Part shown: positions 11,711-23,907 of the stretch, piece after piece
Layout of the letters: the number at the start of each line of letters is the position of its first letter
How positions within the stretch are numbered: the first letter of the stretch is position 1
Assembly (NCBI GenBank): GCA_015039315.1
Contig: WIDE01000001.1
Coordinates: forward strand, 829,282 to 893,281
Direction of reading: 5' to 3'
Length of the DNA stretch: 64,000 bases
DNA from: Clavulina sp. PMI_390
Lineage: Eukaryota > Basidiomycota > Agaricomycetes > Cantharellales > Hydnaceae
Made by a program: the position numbers and the translations under genes
Notes under the pieces: model-generated
Databases searched by the model: none
Told to the model about the DNA's origin: nothing
Seen by the model: the letters and a program-made list of their open reading frames with translations, nothing else

Positions 11711-12229
11711 GGTGGACTTGGTGGTGGTGGATGGTCAGAGCAAGATCCGCGATCGCTATTTACGCTGCTGTGCCACCCAATTTCCAAAGGTCCGTCACGC
11801 ACTCAGTGACGATGATGATTTGCCCATGTTGCGCCATGAAGGCGAGATGCGGCACTAACTCCAAGGGGGCTTGCGGTGCAAATTTGGGTTTGGTCTCCGT
11901 CAAGTCAGCGATAGCAGCGTATGGGAAACACAACCAGGCACGCGAAAGATACGATTTGGAACCTAGACTACCAATGACGAAAAATAGCAAAGCTACGACG
12001 ATTCGTAATCATATGAACAATAAAATGGAACATTCTTTATATAACCGAGGGGAGATAATCGTATCAAGGAGCAAAGAGCGAGGTATATCACAAACAAGCA
12101 TGGGGTACCAGTGTCGCACGGCGACGAAAACCAGATGGGGAAAAAGCGAAGCAAGCACACAAAGACAACAAAATAGATCGAAGAAATGAAAGGATAAGAT
12201 AGCAAATACCAAGCATAATTGGTATAAGA
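11711..12229. other. Intergenic region
   Basis: This is the upstream region of the Clot gene and the 3' UTR of the large disordered-protein gene. Open frames on both strands lack any recognisable domain and look like chance. Confidence 0.5.
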
Positions 12230-15200
12230 TTAGAAGAATGTCTCTACTGTGGGTGAGGCTCTTGACACAAAGGAGTGAGCACGGCTCGCCGCCGCGCCGA
12301 TAGTCTCAAACGACCCACGCACAGCGTTCGGCGTCTTCGACGCTAGATCTTCCAAGAGATCAACAAGCTGTTCAAACGAAGGGGAAGGTGGCCCCGACTG
12401 CGAATTCGAGACTGACGAAAAACTGCTTGTAGACGAGCTGGTGGTGGGCCTAGGAACAGTGAGCGTCTGTTCGCCAGCCGATGGAGAGGGGTGCTCGGTC
12501 GTCGTAGCAAGGGGAGAAGTCGCACGAGAAGAACTCAACAGAGGGAGGAGATGAGGTCTTGGGGAATGAGGGCCAGGGGATGGTGTCGATGAAGCGAGCA
12601 ATCGAGCAGCAGATGCTCGTGCAGAGCTGCTCTCAGGGTCAAGGCTCAGGGTCAATCGCCTAGGCGCAAAGGACCTACGTGCCTCAATGGTAGGCGGTTT
12701 CAGTGTGGCGCCCAAGTTTGTCGTGCTTGAGTTTGGGGAGACCGCCATCGACATCCGAGAAGGAGAGCCCATGACTGGTAATGCTCGTTTCTGCCTGGGC
12801 TGAGGACTGGTGAACAAGCTCATAGCACCCCAACGCTCTGGTACACCACGATCCGAGGATGCCTGGTCCTCATCGTCCGTACCAACAGGTAAAGAAGAGA
12901 AGCGCTTAGGGTGCTTCAGCTCGCCGAATGCATGGTCGCGAGCTTCCAAATTCCTCTTAGCATCCGCCGCGCTCATTGTGGAGACTCGTGAACGAGAGCG
13001 AGACTGAGCACGAGACCTGCCCCGCGGAGAGCCTAACTTCGACCCAGGAGTTGTATCGGTGATGATCGACTTCAGCACTGGACGTGCTGTCGTCTTGCGG
13101 CCAGCAGCGCGGTTCGAACGAGAGTGGGTTCCTGTTGCGTGACCATCTTCGGAGTATGAGCTATGCAACCTCTCGCGCCGCACAGATGACGGGCGATTAT
13201 CCGCTGTGGCGGGTCCAGCGAACGCAGTAGGGGCGATAGAGATGGCAAGTGGAGGAAGAGTATTACTTCGTCGGAGTCCCGGAGCACTGGAAAAACCCGC
13301 GTCGGCTGGGGAAGGGCTGGCATCAGTAGTCGACGAGAGCTGTCTCGTTGGGGTGAGCTGCAAGATCCGAGGGATGATCCCAGCGCTGGGGGGAAACCTC
13401 GGCGGGGAGTTGGGAGTGATGGGAATCTCCACGGCGGCGACAGAATGGCGAGCAAGCGTATGGGTCCCAGTGACGGTGAGAACGTCTGCTGCCAGAAGCT
13501 CTGCTGCATCGTCTCCATCGCCCATCTTTGAGCTGATGGGGCTCAGAGGGCTCATAGGAGTAGTCGATTGCTCGCGCTGAGGGCTCTCATATGTCTGACT
13601 CCCGTTCCCCACCAAGCTCACCCGTTTGCTGACATTAGCGCCAGCGCTCGGGCCTGCGCTCGCACTGCCAAAAGACTTCACCGACCCGGTCGACGCCACT
13701 GAAGCAATCGAGCCGGCTGTTGCCCTCCCACTAGCACTCTTGTTGAGAAATACTGCTTTCTCGAGTAGCTCGAGCCGCTCGATCAGCTTGCGTTCCCTCT
13801 CCTCCGCCGCTCGTTGCATGTCCTCTAAGGTGGCTTTAGCAGCCCCTAGCTCGTTTTCCAAACGGGCTACGTGGCTCTGGAGGATAGCTACTTGCGCTGT
13901 GGCAGGCGCGCCACTGGTAAAGGCATCAGGAGGCGCGCCTGACTCATCGCCGCTCCCGTCGAGTTGAGTCGATGAACCGGCTGCCGCAGTTGGAGAAGCA
14001 TAAAAGTGGTGATGATGGTGATGGTGTTGCATCGCCTGGGGATGGCTCTGGTGGTGCTGTTGAGACCATTTAGGGAGGGAAAGTGTTCGCGCACGAAGAC
14101 GGAAAGCACTGGGAGGTGGAGAGAATGCAGGATGTGACTGGCTTGGATGAGGAGCTGGCATGGGCGTGGTAGCACTGGCAGAGGACAATGGACCAAACAC
14201 GGCTGCTGAGCCCGTGGAAGGCGCGGATGTAGGTTCAGACAAGAACGACGCAAGGAGGGGGGAGGAAGCCCCACCAAGAAGCGACGTCTTCGTGAGCACG
14301 GGAATATCTGGTAGGGGGAATGGGGGAGGTGACGAGGGTGCTTTCGACTTGGAATTGGCACTGCCAGCTCTTGACCTTGGCGCTGGCTTTGTCTCTGGCT
14401 CACCCTCTTCCTCGCCAGAAGAAGGGAATTGTACGCCTTTACCCTTATCAACCGAGATTGGCGAGGTAGAAGTCGAGGCATGTAAATGAGAAGGCCCATT
14501 TCTGTCGCCAGTAGGAGAAACAGCGGTTTTGCCCAAGAAAATAGCAGTTTGAGGGGGAGAGGTGGAGGTAGTGGTCGCCGTTATCCCCGACAATACCTGA
14601 TCCTCCGCAAAGAGTGGTGTTATGTCGACGTTGGTGTCAATGATGAGAGGAGTGAGAGCCTTCAACTTTTGCGATTCCGTAGTCTCGCTCCGTTTCCGCC
14701 GTCGACGAGACGAGGAACCCGATGAAGCCTTGGACTTCTTCGACGTGACAGAGGCACTAGACTTTGCGCTACGCTTGCCGTTGGACGTCGATCTCTTGGG
14801 TGCATTTTCCCTGTCAGAATACACATCTGCTGCATATCCGTCTTCATCGACAGCGGGAGCGGCGACCTCTGCGATTGGGCTGGCCGCGCTTCGCTCAGCT
14901 GGGGCTGGACTGCTAGGGCTGGGACTCCTTGCAGGGAACCTGAAGTTCTCTTGCCCAGGATCAGGAGTCCCGACAGGACTAGGGCGAAACTCGCCCAAGC
15001 TGCCATCGATCGAGATCACCTCCATACTACGAAGCACATCTCGGCTGTCATCTTCTGTGTCATATCCAGTGGAGACGGGAGACGTGGCAATGTGCTCGAC
15101 TCCTTGACCTGAGGAAGGCAAGGGGGTTGAGGAGGAAAGAGCAAAGGTGAGGCCGGGGGGAATAAGTCGGGAAAGGCGAGTGGCTGTCTTTGCCTTTGAA

Positions 15201-17864
15201 GATGGTTGGGATTGTGATGGGGGCTCAGCTGAGGTGGATGGCGGAGACAGAGAAGTGGCAGGTACAGGCGGGGAGTTTCGTGTTGGGGCATCAGATTGGC
15301 GTTGGGCCGAGACGTCGTCAACTGGTGCATTGGGTGAAGACGGAAGTGTATCAGCTTCAAGTGCTGGTACACGCTTCCTCTTGACGGAACCTGAGCGCGT
15401 TGGGAACTCGTTGGCAATCATTGGGGTCTTCGGAGATGAGGCCTCTTGACCAAAACGGAATGCTGCCAATTCGCTTGTATTGGGACTCGGGGCAGGAGGA
15501 AGGGAAAACAAGGCTGTACCTTGCCCTTTACCGAATGACAGGGTACGCCCAACCCCACCGGCATGCTCAATAGGTGTGGAGGGTCCATCACTTGGTAGGG
15601 TAGCAGAAGCAGCAGCAGGAGTCGTTGCCAAGCTAGTCGTGGTGGACGCTGAGGCCGACACTGATGATGGTGCGGCAGGCACAGGCGCAGGCGCTGGGGC
15701 ATGGCGTCGGAAAGTATCAAACATGCTAGAATAAAGCGCATAGATGTCAACATGATTACGTTCATTTTGAAAGCAGAAAGCAAACTGATCATGCGTACCT
15801 GAATGCACCTCTTGACGAGCTAGCACCAGCACTCAAACTTGACTGCATCGCCGGTGCAACAATCTGGCCCATCTCATCTGGCTCTTCAATAAGGCCAGTG
15901 CGGGCAGTTGCACCGGGCCCCATAGTCGAGCTCATGCCCAATCCCGACGGCACGAACCCATCTCCACTTCCAATCCCCGCACGCTTCGCTAACCCGTGCT
16001 GCCCTTTCTTCTTCCCGCCTCCACTCATACCCCACGATGACGAGCTCTGGGTGGGGATAGCCGGGACTGGAGGCAGCGGGCCGTCGATTGGAGCATTGCT
16101 AGCCGAGGACGACTTCTTGCGCTTGAGCATGGTCGCAAAGCCTCGAAACTTGCTCCCAGGCCCACTGGAAGCAGGTGTAGTGGGAGTAGGAGGCGCCGTG
16201 TTTCCGACACCAGCACCAAGGCCGAATGGATTACTGGAAGAGAATGAGGATGCAGGCGAGGGCGGTCCACTTTCTTGCACTGGCTTAAAGGCGTCGCGGC
16301 TGTTTACAGGAGGACCAAATGGACGTCGTGCAGAGGAAGGAGTAGAGGGGACGGCAGATGTCGAAGCGGAAAAACGTGATGTGGCAACGTCGTTCGATCG
16401 TTTACTGGAATTGGCGCCGTCGTTGATGAACGTGCTTGCGTTCATCTCGCCATCGGGTACATCATGGCTAGGAGAAGTATCATTGACTCCAACGCCAGCC
16501 CCACTGATTTGGTTACCAGCGACCGACCGAGTGCTTGCGGGATTGTGATTCGCACCGGCGTTTGTATTCCCACTCGTCCGGGGTGGTGGTGCTGCTGCTG
16601 CACCAGCACGGGCAGGAGAGGTCGTGGAGTTGGACCTCGCTCGCGACCCTCGTTGGTTGATTGATTCGCCAATTGAGCGGGATTTGCGGACGCTTTTTAG
16701 CGAGAACTTTCTCGAACCACCAGCGTCTCTCGGATGTTCACCGTCAGCCTCTACTTGCGCGTCCAAAGAGCGGAAGTAGTCGGAACTGGCGACAGGTGCA
16801 TGGGAGGCTGGTGGAGCGACGAGAGGAGTGATGGAAAGTGAATGGGGTGGGGTGGATGTATAGTAGAACCACACCGATGAGTTGATGGGAGCGGTGGGTT
16901 GTGCCGATATCACGATAGGTGGCCGAGTAAATTAGAGGGATGCAGAACGTGGACGGGCGATTGGCAAATGTTGCCGCGTGGAAACCAATAATGAGGTGGG
17001 AATTGAGATCGAGTTAAGGTTGGCGAGTACGAGAATGAAAAAAAGAAAAGGCGATCGACAACCATTTTCCCAGGCACACAATGAGCATGAAACATTCGAT
17101 ATGTGAGCAAGAAGTCGAGAAGATCAGAGAGGGATGCGATGTAACGTACCACTGCTGGTGATGCCGGAGCCGCTCGGCGTGTCGAGTTCATTGGCATCAT
17201 GCAACGGGTCAGGGCCAGTAGCACGCAAGAAGCGCGAGAGGGCACGGACGCTCCCGTACTCGGCTTCAGCGCCGCGGGATGTCATCCGCTTGACGCGTGG
17301 AATGGGCGTGGAGGAGGACGAGGGCAAGGACGATGTTGGCTGGAGGGCCACACTAGCACCTGGCCCAATCGTGGAGGCTCCGCTGGCAGTGTAGCGTGCA
17401 CTCGTTGGGGTCGCACTCGTGCTGGCAGAAGACGAGTGACCAAATGCAGTCTTGGGAAGCGCGGGTGCGGATTTGGAAGTGTCTGCTCCGAGTTCGAGTT
17501 CCGGATTGGTCGCGCCTGACGCAGTGGGGTCTTGGTTCAGATAAAGTGACGAGGTTCGAGAGCGTGTTCTCGCCCTGAAAGGCGCGTTTGGGAACGAGGA
17601 AGATGCGCTGCTGGAGGGAAAGGCTGAGGTTGTGACAACAGTTGCGGAACGCAGAAGTTCGTCAAAGTTTTGCAGCGAAGCAGTCTTGGTCGAACGGAGC
17701 GGCGTCGATGAGGGAGAAGATGACGACTCGAAATCAAGTGGGTCTGAGTAGGAAGGCACCGTGAAGGTAGGGGTGACGGGAGAGGATTGTCTTTTCAACA
17801 CCCCTGGCGTGGTGGTATTGTCCCGGGAGAACGTCTGAATGCCTCGACGGCTGAGTTTGTCCAT
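12230..17864 (-). CDS. Giant Ser/Pro/Ala-rich disordered protein with short coiled coil
   Basis: Three long exons (17864 to about 17142, about 16913-15805 and 15730-12230) join in frame, giving roughly 1,750 residues. The second junction is clear: GAF ends at a GTACGC donor and the next exon resumes with SMFDTFRRHAP after TTCTAG. Nearly the whole protein is low-complexity Ser, Pro, Ala and Thr with basic patches such as KRKKSSSAS and RSRAQSRSRSR, suggesting many phosphorylation sites. The only ordered part I see is a coiled coil coded near 13,750-13,880 (HVARLENELGAAKATLEDMQ onward to LELLEKAVF). A His run lies just before it. No enzyme domain is recognisable. It may be a scaffold of the polarity or signalling type, which is inference from composition. 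The 5' intron of about 200 bases is the least certain part. Confidence 0.7.
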
Positions 17865-18660
17865 TGTTAGGGACAGCTCTTGCTATTGTTATTAGCTAAG
17901 AGGCGTGCTCCGCAGGCAGGAGCTGTGCAGGGCGGCGGAGGGGAAGGGAACAGGAGGCAGCTGCCACCGTTTCTCCTAGCAAGGACCCAGAACCAGAAAC
18001 TAGGTCCGGTATTGAAGCAGCACTCTTGGCACAGCCTGTCGTTTGTGCCCAGCGTCTCCTAAATGTTGGCGCTCTCGCTCACCACATACACTACGCTCCG
18101 GTCGCGAGCGAGGCGTGGATAGGCGAAAAGTAAAAGATGCACAACACGAAATGAGAAGAAGAAGAGGAGAGATCAAGTGGAGACGAAATCTAAGCGCCAC
18201 CATTCAGTCTCACACCTGTCAATCGGAATGAGTGGGGCGCGCTGATCATCCAAGAATCCTTCCGTAAATGGAAGCACGAGTTTCTCACGCTTGTCTCCTC
18301 TTTCGGCGAGGGGGAAATGGGTTCTCAAAAAAAAATCGTGCAGAGGCGAGCGGCATCATCCCCCCTGAGGCACCCCCAGGGGACGTGGTCAGCTTGCATA
18401 GAATGACTGCATACGGTCGCAGGGATCCGTGCGGATATTCCGTCACTTGCCGACCTAATAAACCCAATAAACTCAATAACGAATAGGCCATCGCAACGAT
18501 CTCAATTTGCAGAAATGCCCAAGCCAGGTACGAAAAAGAAAGATCAGGTGTACAAAAAGAAAGAGATAGCACAAGAGAAAATGATCATAATCGGAAGCCG
18601 TATCTCCATCAGTAAAAAGTCCTAAATCACGCGACATTGACCCCTCCAATTTTGGGAGCC
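17865..18660. other. Intergenic region
   Basis: This is the 5' flank of the disordered-protein gene, meeting the 3' flank of the membrane-protein gene. No convincing exons are seen on either strand. Confidence 0.5.
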
Positions 18661-19873
18661 TCACGCGGCACCTCCGTTCGTCGCATTGGCATGTGCCCTC
18701 GCCCTCACTCTCGCCACCTCCTCTTCCTCGGTCAGGCCCCCTACGATCGCCTCGTCATCCTCTTCGGGCAATCGAATAGCTCCCTCCGCCTCCAACGCCC
18801 GCCTCTTCTGGATACCCCGCCAAATGAACACGCTGGCAATGAACACAACCGGATACAAAACCGCAAACGCCAGCGAGCTCGTGAACACCTGGGCGGCCTT
18901 GGGGCGCTGGGTCAGTTGGCCAAGTGTGAGCCACAGCCCTGCGGCTGCCCACACAAAGTCGAGACGCCACCCGACTTCAAGTAAACCCACGAGGTTAAAC
19001 GAGACAATAAACGCAACAGCCTGCCATCCCCATTTATCGTAGTCCTGCTCGTCTTTGACGAGGTTGAAATGCCAACCGAGGACGATGAAGAGGACCTGGG
19101 GCAGGTCTTGTAGGAAAGTGAGAATGAGCAGCAGACGTAGGGGTGCGTGGATGAACGCCGTGTCGAGGGGGCGGGTGGATGCAACCGGGTGGAGGTAGAG
19201 GGTGATATGAACCCACACAAGGAGCGCAAGGCTCAGGGATGTACAAACAAGAGATATGATGAACCACTTGAGCGTGAATGCCACAACATTCATAGCCATA
19301 AGCCACTGGATAAACACGAGGCGCATGCCTACGCCCGCTACAAGGGTTTCCTGATGATTCACGAGTCGACATTAGAAAACTGCTACTCATGTAAAGCTCA
19401 AGAGCGGGCGACTAGCACGTACCTTTGTTTCTTGCTTCGTAGCTATCATCAATATGAAACAATATCCTATCAGCAGCACGGATGTCCCTAACCAGTAAAG
19501 CCCCAACATATATGGCTGAGAGTTGAATGGCGTAGCGTAGATCTCAGCTATCCTCTCCGTAGAGGGTGTAAGGACGAGCGCGCAAATGATTGTCGCCGTC
19601 AAGTTGATGAGCACCGCCATAGGCCTAGCATTCCAAGGGCACATAAAGCGGCAACAAAAGCACCATCAGAACGAGTATAGGGAGAAGAGAAGTTGGAGTG
19701 GATAGGCTCACGTCAATGCTTGGAGCCTGACATGCTTCAGCAGCAGTCGTACTTGTGGATCAGAACTGCCAGTCGTCAGACGCGCACATAGCACATCACA
19801 TCAGATAGACATAGGTCGTGAAGCGAGAAATAGAACCAATACGATCGAGGAAGTAATACCATGACGAAGACAT
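18661..19873 (-). CDS. Multi-pass membrane protein of unknown function (possibly DUF1774-like)
   Basis: The main 3' exon (about 19355-18661) carries five to six hydrophobic spans, for example IISLVCTSLSLALLVWVHIT, LLLILTFLQDLPQVLFIVLG and VFTSSLAFAVLYPVVFIASV. It ends in an acidic cytosolic-looking tail (LPEEDDEAIVGGLTEEEEV). The exon before it (about 19625-19420) has two more spans around LINLTATIICALVLTPSTER and YWLGTSVLLIGYCFILMI. A further short exon near 19711-19760 reads VRLLLKHVRLQAL. The start is uncertain: the ATG at 19871-19873 opens MSSSWYYFLDRIGSI, but I could not join it cleanly. The family guess rests on layout only. No catalytic motif is visible. Confidence 0.6.
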
Positions 19874-20540
19874 GTGAGCAACCTCCGTTCCATACCACCC
19901 TCCTGTGCAACGAGGCAGACGACTCACCTGTCGAATGGTAAAGACATTGGATGTACAACGTCAGGAGCTAGCTAACGCTCTTGATTGGCTTGTATCTAGG
20001 GTAGCTCTTGCGGCGGTCGCAAGATAGTTGGTGCAAGGAAAGGAGTCGAAGCAACGCGAGGGAGCAAAGATCGCGACACAGTCACACTGGTGCCTCGTGA
20101 CGTCATGGCGACTCGACGTTGATGTTCATTTCTCATTGCGCAAATGAGAGATTCTTCAGATGATACAGCGAGTCCTCAGGTGCTTTAGGATTCTACTATA
20201 ATCTCACTGTTACGGCGAGAGACTGGGGCGTCAACCTCAGCCTAAAACTAGAAGATGTGCAGCACAACCACCACCACAATGTGAAAGGCTGTTGCAACTA
20301 TATTCGATATTGATTGACGATGGACGATTTGTGCCTGCATTGAAAGGAGGACAAAGTAATACATAATTACAAAGTCGTCATGACGGTTCATTAGTTTCAA
20401 CATTCGGCAGTGGTAAGTTGGTCGTGGATGGATTTGCTCGGCGTGAAAGCCAATATAGTGGTCTAAGGGTATGCTAGGCACGACACGTTGCTGAAAACCT
20501 TTTCCTTGAGTAGAGTGGACTGCTTGAGGTTAGATTGAAT
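19874..20540. other. Intergenic region
   Basis: This holds the upstream flank of the membrane-protein gene and the 3' flank of the phosphotransferase gene. Nothing else is supported. Confidence 0.45.
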
Positions 20541-22508
20541 TTATTGGTTCTTTTCCGCCTCGATTTCCCAAACGTTCCTCCAAACGCCGCGCGAATCCTT
20601 TTTTCTGAAAAAGATTGGACAAATTTCAGGCTTTAGACTGTCAAGAGCTGACGGAAGAGACATACCTCACAGTAAAGCATGCTATTCCAAGGTATTCAGT
20701 GATATCTTTGATGACCAAGTAGCAGAACCGCCCATATGAGTAGAGCGAGATAGCCAATGAGAGCATAACAAAAGTATTTTGGCCAAGAGGAGTCGCCTGT
20801 ATCAGTGGCGCTCTGGATAGTAAAACAGAAAGGTGCAAAAGGACAATGTAAGTTTCTCGGTCGTGGTCTGTACACGTTCAACGGACGTAATGCTCACCGT
20901 CCAAAGATTGCCCGTGCATGTCCATCAAGGGCACCAATCGCGATCCATACCCACATCGGATCCCAGTACGGGAATGGGGTCTTTGTGACATGAGCGGTGA
21001 TCATTCGCCCAACCTACGAGGCCAAACAAGCATCAGATACCGTGTCGCTCAAACATAGCGAAGGGTGCTGACCTGATGAGCGAATTCGAGGCCCCAGAAG
21101 CACATATAAGGAAGAACCAAAGGCGAGTGGACCAGGTCCTTCTTCGGTTTGCCCGCCAATGGCGAAGATGCAAATGCCACATGAAGTGCCACGCTCACGC
21201 AGAATGGCATCAGCCGAAGAAGGGGGAGGAGCACAGATTGGCCCTTCTTGAGAGTCGTCACCACGTTCCCGTATCTACCAGGGTGATCATCAAATTGAGG
21301 ATATGTAATAGGGTAAGGAAAAGAGCTGGAACGCACGCCGTAATGATATTGAACGCGAGGCCGAAAGCGCCAAAGATCATAAAAGCGATGTTCATCGGTA
21401 GGTAATGCATAGAGAGTGGGATCAAATTCTCAAGTGGCTCCATGCTCGTAATTGTCGACAGTACAGGAAGCGATAACAGCGGGAGGTTCCAGACAGAGGG
21501 ACCTAATACATAGAAAAGCCCATTTGGGGCTGTAAGCCAACCGGACCAACAAGAACGACGGGATCATAAGGCCAGGACCCACCAAAAATACCAGTGATGA
21601 AGTAAATGCAGCACACAATCAAGATGCCTTCGACGGGGCCCGAGAATACCCCGAGGTAGAGGGTACCAGTATGGAACTCTTCCCATGTAGTAAGGTAGAA
21701 GCTACCTGCTGTCGCGACAATCGATGCAATGCCCCACCAGGATCTCGTCAAATCAAGTGCTCGAAGTGTCAAAATGACTTCCAATGTGGTGTTCAGAGCA
21801 TCACACCCTATACACGCGCGATAAGTTATTAGACAGAGGCAGAGGAGCACGAGCTCAAGTGGTGCACTTGCCATGGTCAAACATCTCGCCCAAGGGTCCA
21901 GCCATACCAGTTTTCCGAGCTTGCTTGCTAAGATCAGATCCTATAAGTAGTTGCTAGAATCAAAGCCAGAGAAGAGCAAACCAACCCATCGCAAGCATCA
22001 AATGTCTGGTATAGGAACAGCCCAATGCCCCATCTATAGGTGAGGTCAGTGGACAATTCTTATTCTACTCTCCGTCATTAGCCACGCACGTGAAATACAC
22101 CCATTGCGGAGGGCCGCTAGCCCCGCCAGTCTCCCCTTTGTATGAGTAGTCGTAATATAGCAGAGTCAAGAAGTTGAAAACAACAAAGCCGAGGCCAGAA
22201 AGCGTGATCTACAAGCAGAGCTTGAGGTCATAACATGTGCCAAGGGGCTAGAGGTGACGACACTCACCGTATTAGGAGCCACGTTCCGGGGGAAAAAGGA
22301 AGCAAATTTCGTCCAGTATGCGCTCAGTATCAGCTTGCTCATAAATGATCTAGAGTATGAAAGGGCAGCATTGTGAACACGGAGGGTACTATGACGCGTG
22401 GCGACCAAAAAAAAGTTTCGCAGAGGTTCGGATCACGCACTTGTCGACGCCAGAATATTTATACAGTCTCAGATTTGCTAACGCATGGTCCGGGATGATG
22501 GCCCCCAT
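20541..22508 (-). CDS. Choline/ethanolamine phosphotransferase (CDP-alcohol phosphatidyltransferase)
   Basis: The ATG at 22506-22508 starts MGAIIPDHALANLRLYKYSG, the usual N-terminus of fungal Cpt1/Ept1. After an intron, SKLILSAYWTKFASFFPRNV leads into the membrane region. The diagnostic motif is split by an intron after the first DG: FDACDG, then KQARKTGMAGPLGEMFDHGC. This gives the DG..AR..G...D...D pattern that binds CDP-alcohol and metal. Further exons supply about eight membrane spans. The C-terminus reads DITEYLGIACFTVR, then KKDSRGVWRNVWEIEAEKNQ with stop TAA at 20541-20543. The enzyme transfers phosphocholine or phosphoethanolamine to diacylglycerol in the ER, the last step of the Kennedy pathway. 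Which head group it prefers cannot be told. There are many short introns. Confidence 0.9.
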
Positions 22509-22803
22509 TGAGTCCAGAAAGAAAAGGAAACGCGAAACCGAAGCGTGTGGGTCGTTCAAGGCTCAGAACGTTCGTGACATTCAAACAAGTGACGTCACGC
22601 TCAGGGACATAGTGGGCTGTGCATGGATCCCTTCGGATTCCAAATTCATTGAGGTATATCCAAGCCTGGTCTGGAAGTACCCCACCTCACCATACATCGC
22701 CTCGCTATATTACGTGTTCGACGCCTGTCTCATCGTGTTGACTCATATTCACCGTCTGGTTCAAGTGACTCGCCCTCCCTCCTCCCAAGTCTATCATCGC
22801 GCA
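22509..22803. promoter_or_regulatory. Divergent promoter between phosphotransferase and AlkB-like gene
   Basis: The two genes face away from each other across 295 bases, so both promoters must overlap here. A TGACGTCA site lies at about 22590-22597, a perfect CRE/ATF-type palindrome. Its function is not shown. Confidence 0.45.
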
Positions 22804-23831
22804 ATGTCTCATCCTACTGCTGAAATAACTCCCCCCGCCAATATCAAGCCTGACCCGAATGACTGCTATTTAGTTGAAAATATTCTTGAAGGCGAGCTGG
22901 GAAACACTGCCTTTGCGTTGTTGCGCAAGGAGGTGGACTGGCAAGTCATGAATCATCGAGGGAATGAGGTCCCTCGCCTGGTAGCTGTGCAAGGGCAGAT
23001 AGATCACGATGGAAGGTGCGCTCTTGTTGCCGCCCTCGTCGACCGTTTGTTGAGGCTGATAGATGTACATCGTACCAAGCTTTCCGATCTATCGACACCC
23101 AGCGGACACCTCCCCGCCTCTCATCCAATTCACTCCAACAGTGGCTCTTATACGAGAGGCTGTCGAGAAAGCGTTGAACCACCCTGTGAACCATGTTCTT
23201 ATTCAACTCTACCGGGATGGCAAGGACGCAATCTCTGAGCACTCTGACAAGACGATCGACGTGGTTCGAGGCTCAAAAATAGTCAACGTCAGCCTGGGAG
23301 CGCAGAGAACAATGGTTTTGAGGACTAAACGGGATGTCTTGGCCCCTGGTGAGGCTGGGACACCTAATGCCCGTCCAACTCATCGCGTCCCTCTTCCCGA
23401 CAACAGCATGGTACGCTCGCACTTCTTAGCTCCTCATTGATAATGCTGAAAGACCTCACTTTTCTTTTCAGTTCGTCCTCGGTCTGGAAACAAATCGAAC
23501 ATGGCTGCACGGTATTAATCGCGACAAGCGGCTCGAATCGCTCAAGTCTGAGGCAGAAAGATCCGAAGCTACCTCAGGCGAACGTATCTCACTTACATTC
23601 AGGAGAATCGGGACCTTCCTCTCTGCGGATGAGACTCATATCTGGGGTCAAGGGGCCACGGCGAAAACGAAGGAAACAGCAAAGCCTATCACACCCCCTG
23701 ACCCTGAATACCGAGAGGACAGGATCAACCTAATCAAAGCGTTCTCCAAGGAGAACCAAGATAGTGACTTTAATTGGGATGAGTGGTATGGGACTGGGTC
23801 TGACGTGCTCCACCTTGAAGGTGTAGAATAA
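22804..23831 (+). CDS. AlkB-like 2-oxoglutarate/Fe(II) dioxygenase
   Basis: Three exons join well: 22804-23015, 23080-23410 and 23472-23831. The first gives EGELGNTAFALLRKEVDWQ and RLVAVQGQIDHDG. The second continues SFPIYRHPADTSPPL and LIQLYRDGKDAISEHSDKTI. The HSD triad and the following GSKIVNVSLGAQRTM match the iron-binding part of the AlkB fold. The third exon has FVLGLETNRTWLHGINRDKR, with the expected second His, and ERISLTFRRIGTF, with the Arg pair that holds 2-oxoglutarate. Family members remove alkyl groups from nucleic acids or proteins by oxidation. The length (about 300 residues) and motifs suit a fungal ALKBH2/3-like protein, but the substrate is not determined. Another splice choice at 23062 breaks the frame. 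Confidence 0.87.
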
Positions 23832-23907
23832 ACGTATCGAGTTCGAGTGATTCAGCCGTCATCTGTTGTACAAGGGTCATCCCCTGAGTTATTGATCGCT
23901 CAATTGT

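Noticed and set aside
12300..16900. Many long open frames antisense or frame-shifted to the giant disordered protein
   Set aside because: They mirror the biased composition of the real coding strand and have no starts, splice pattern or domains of their own.
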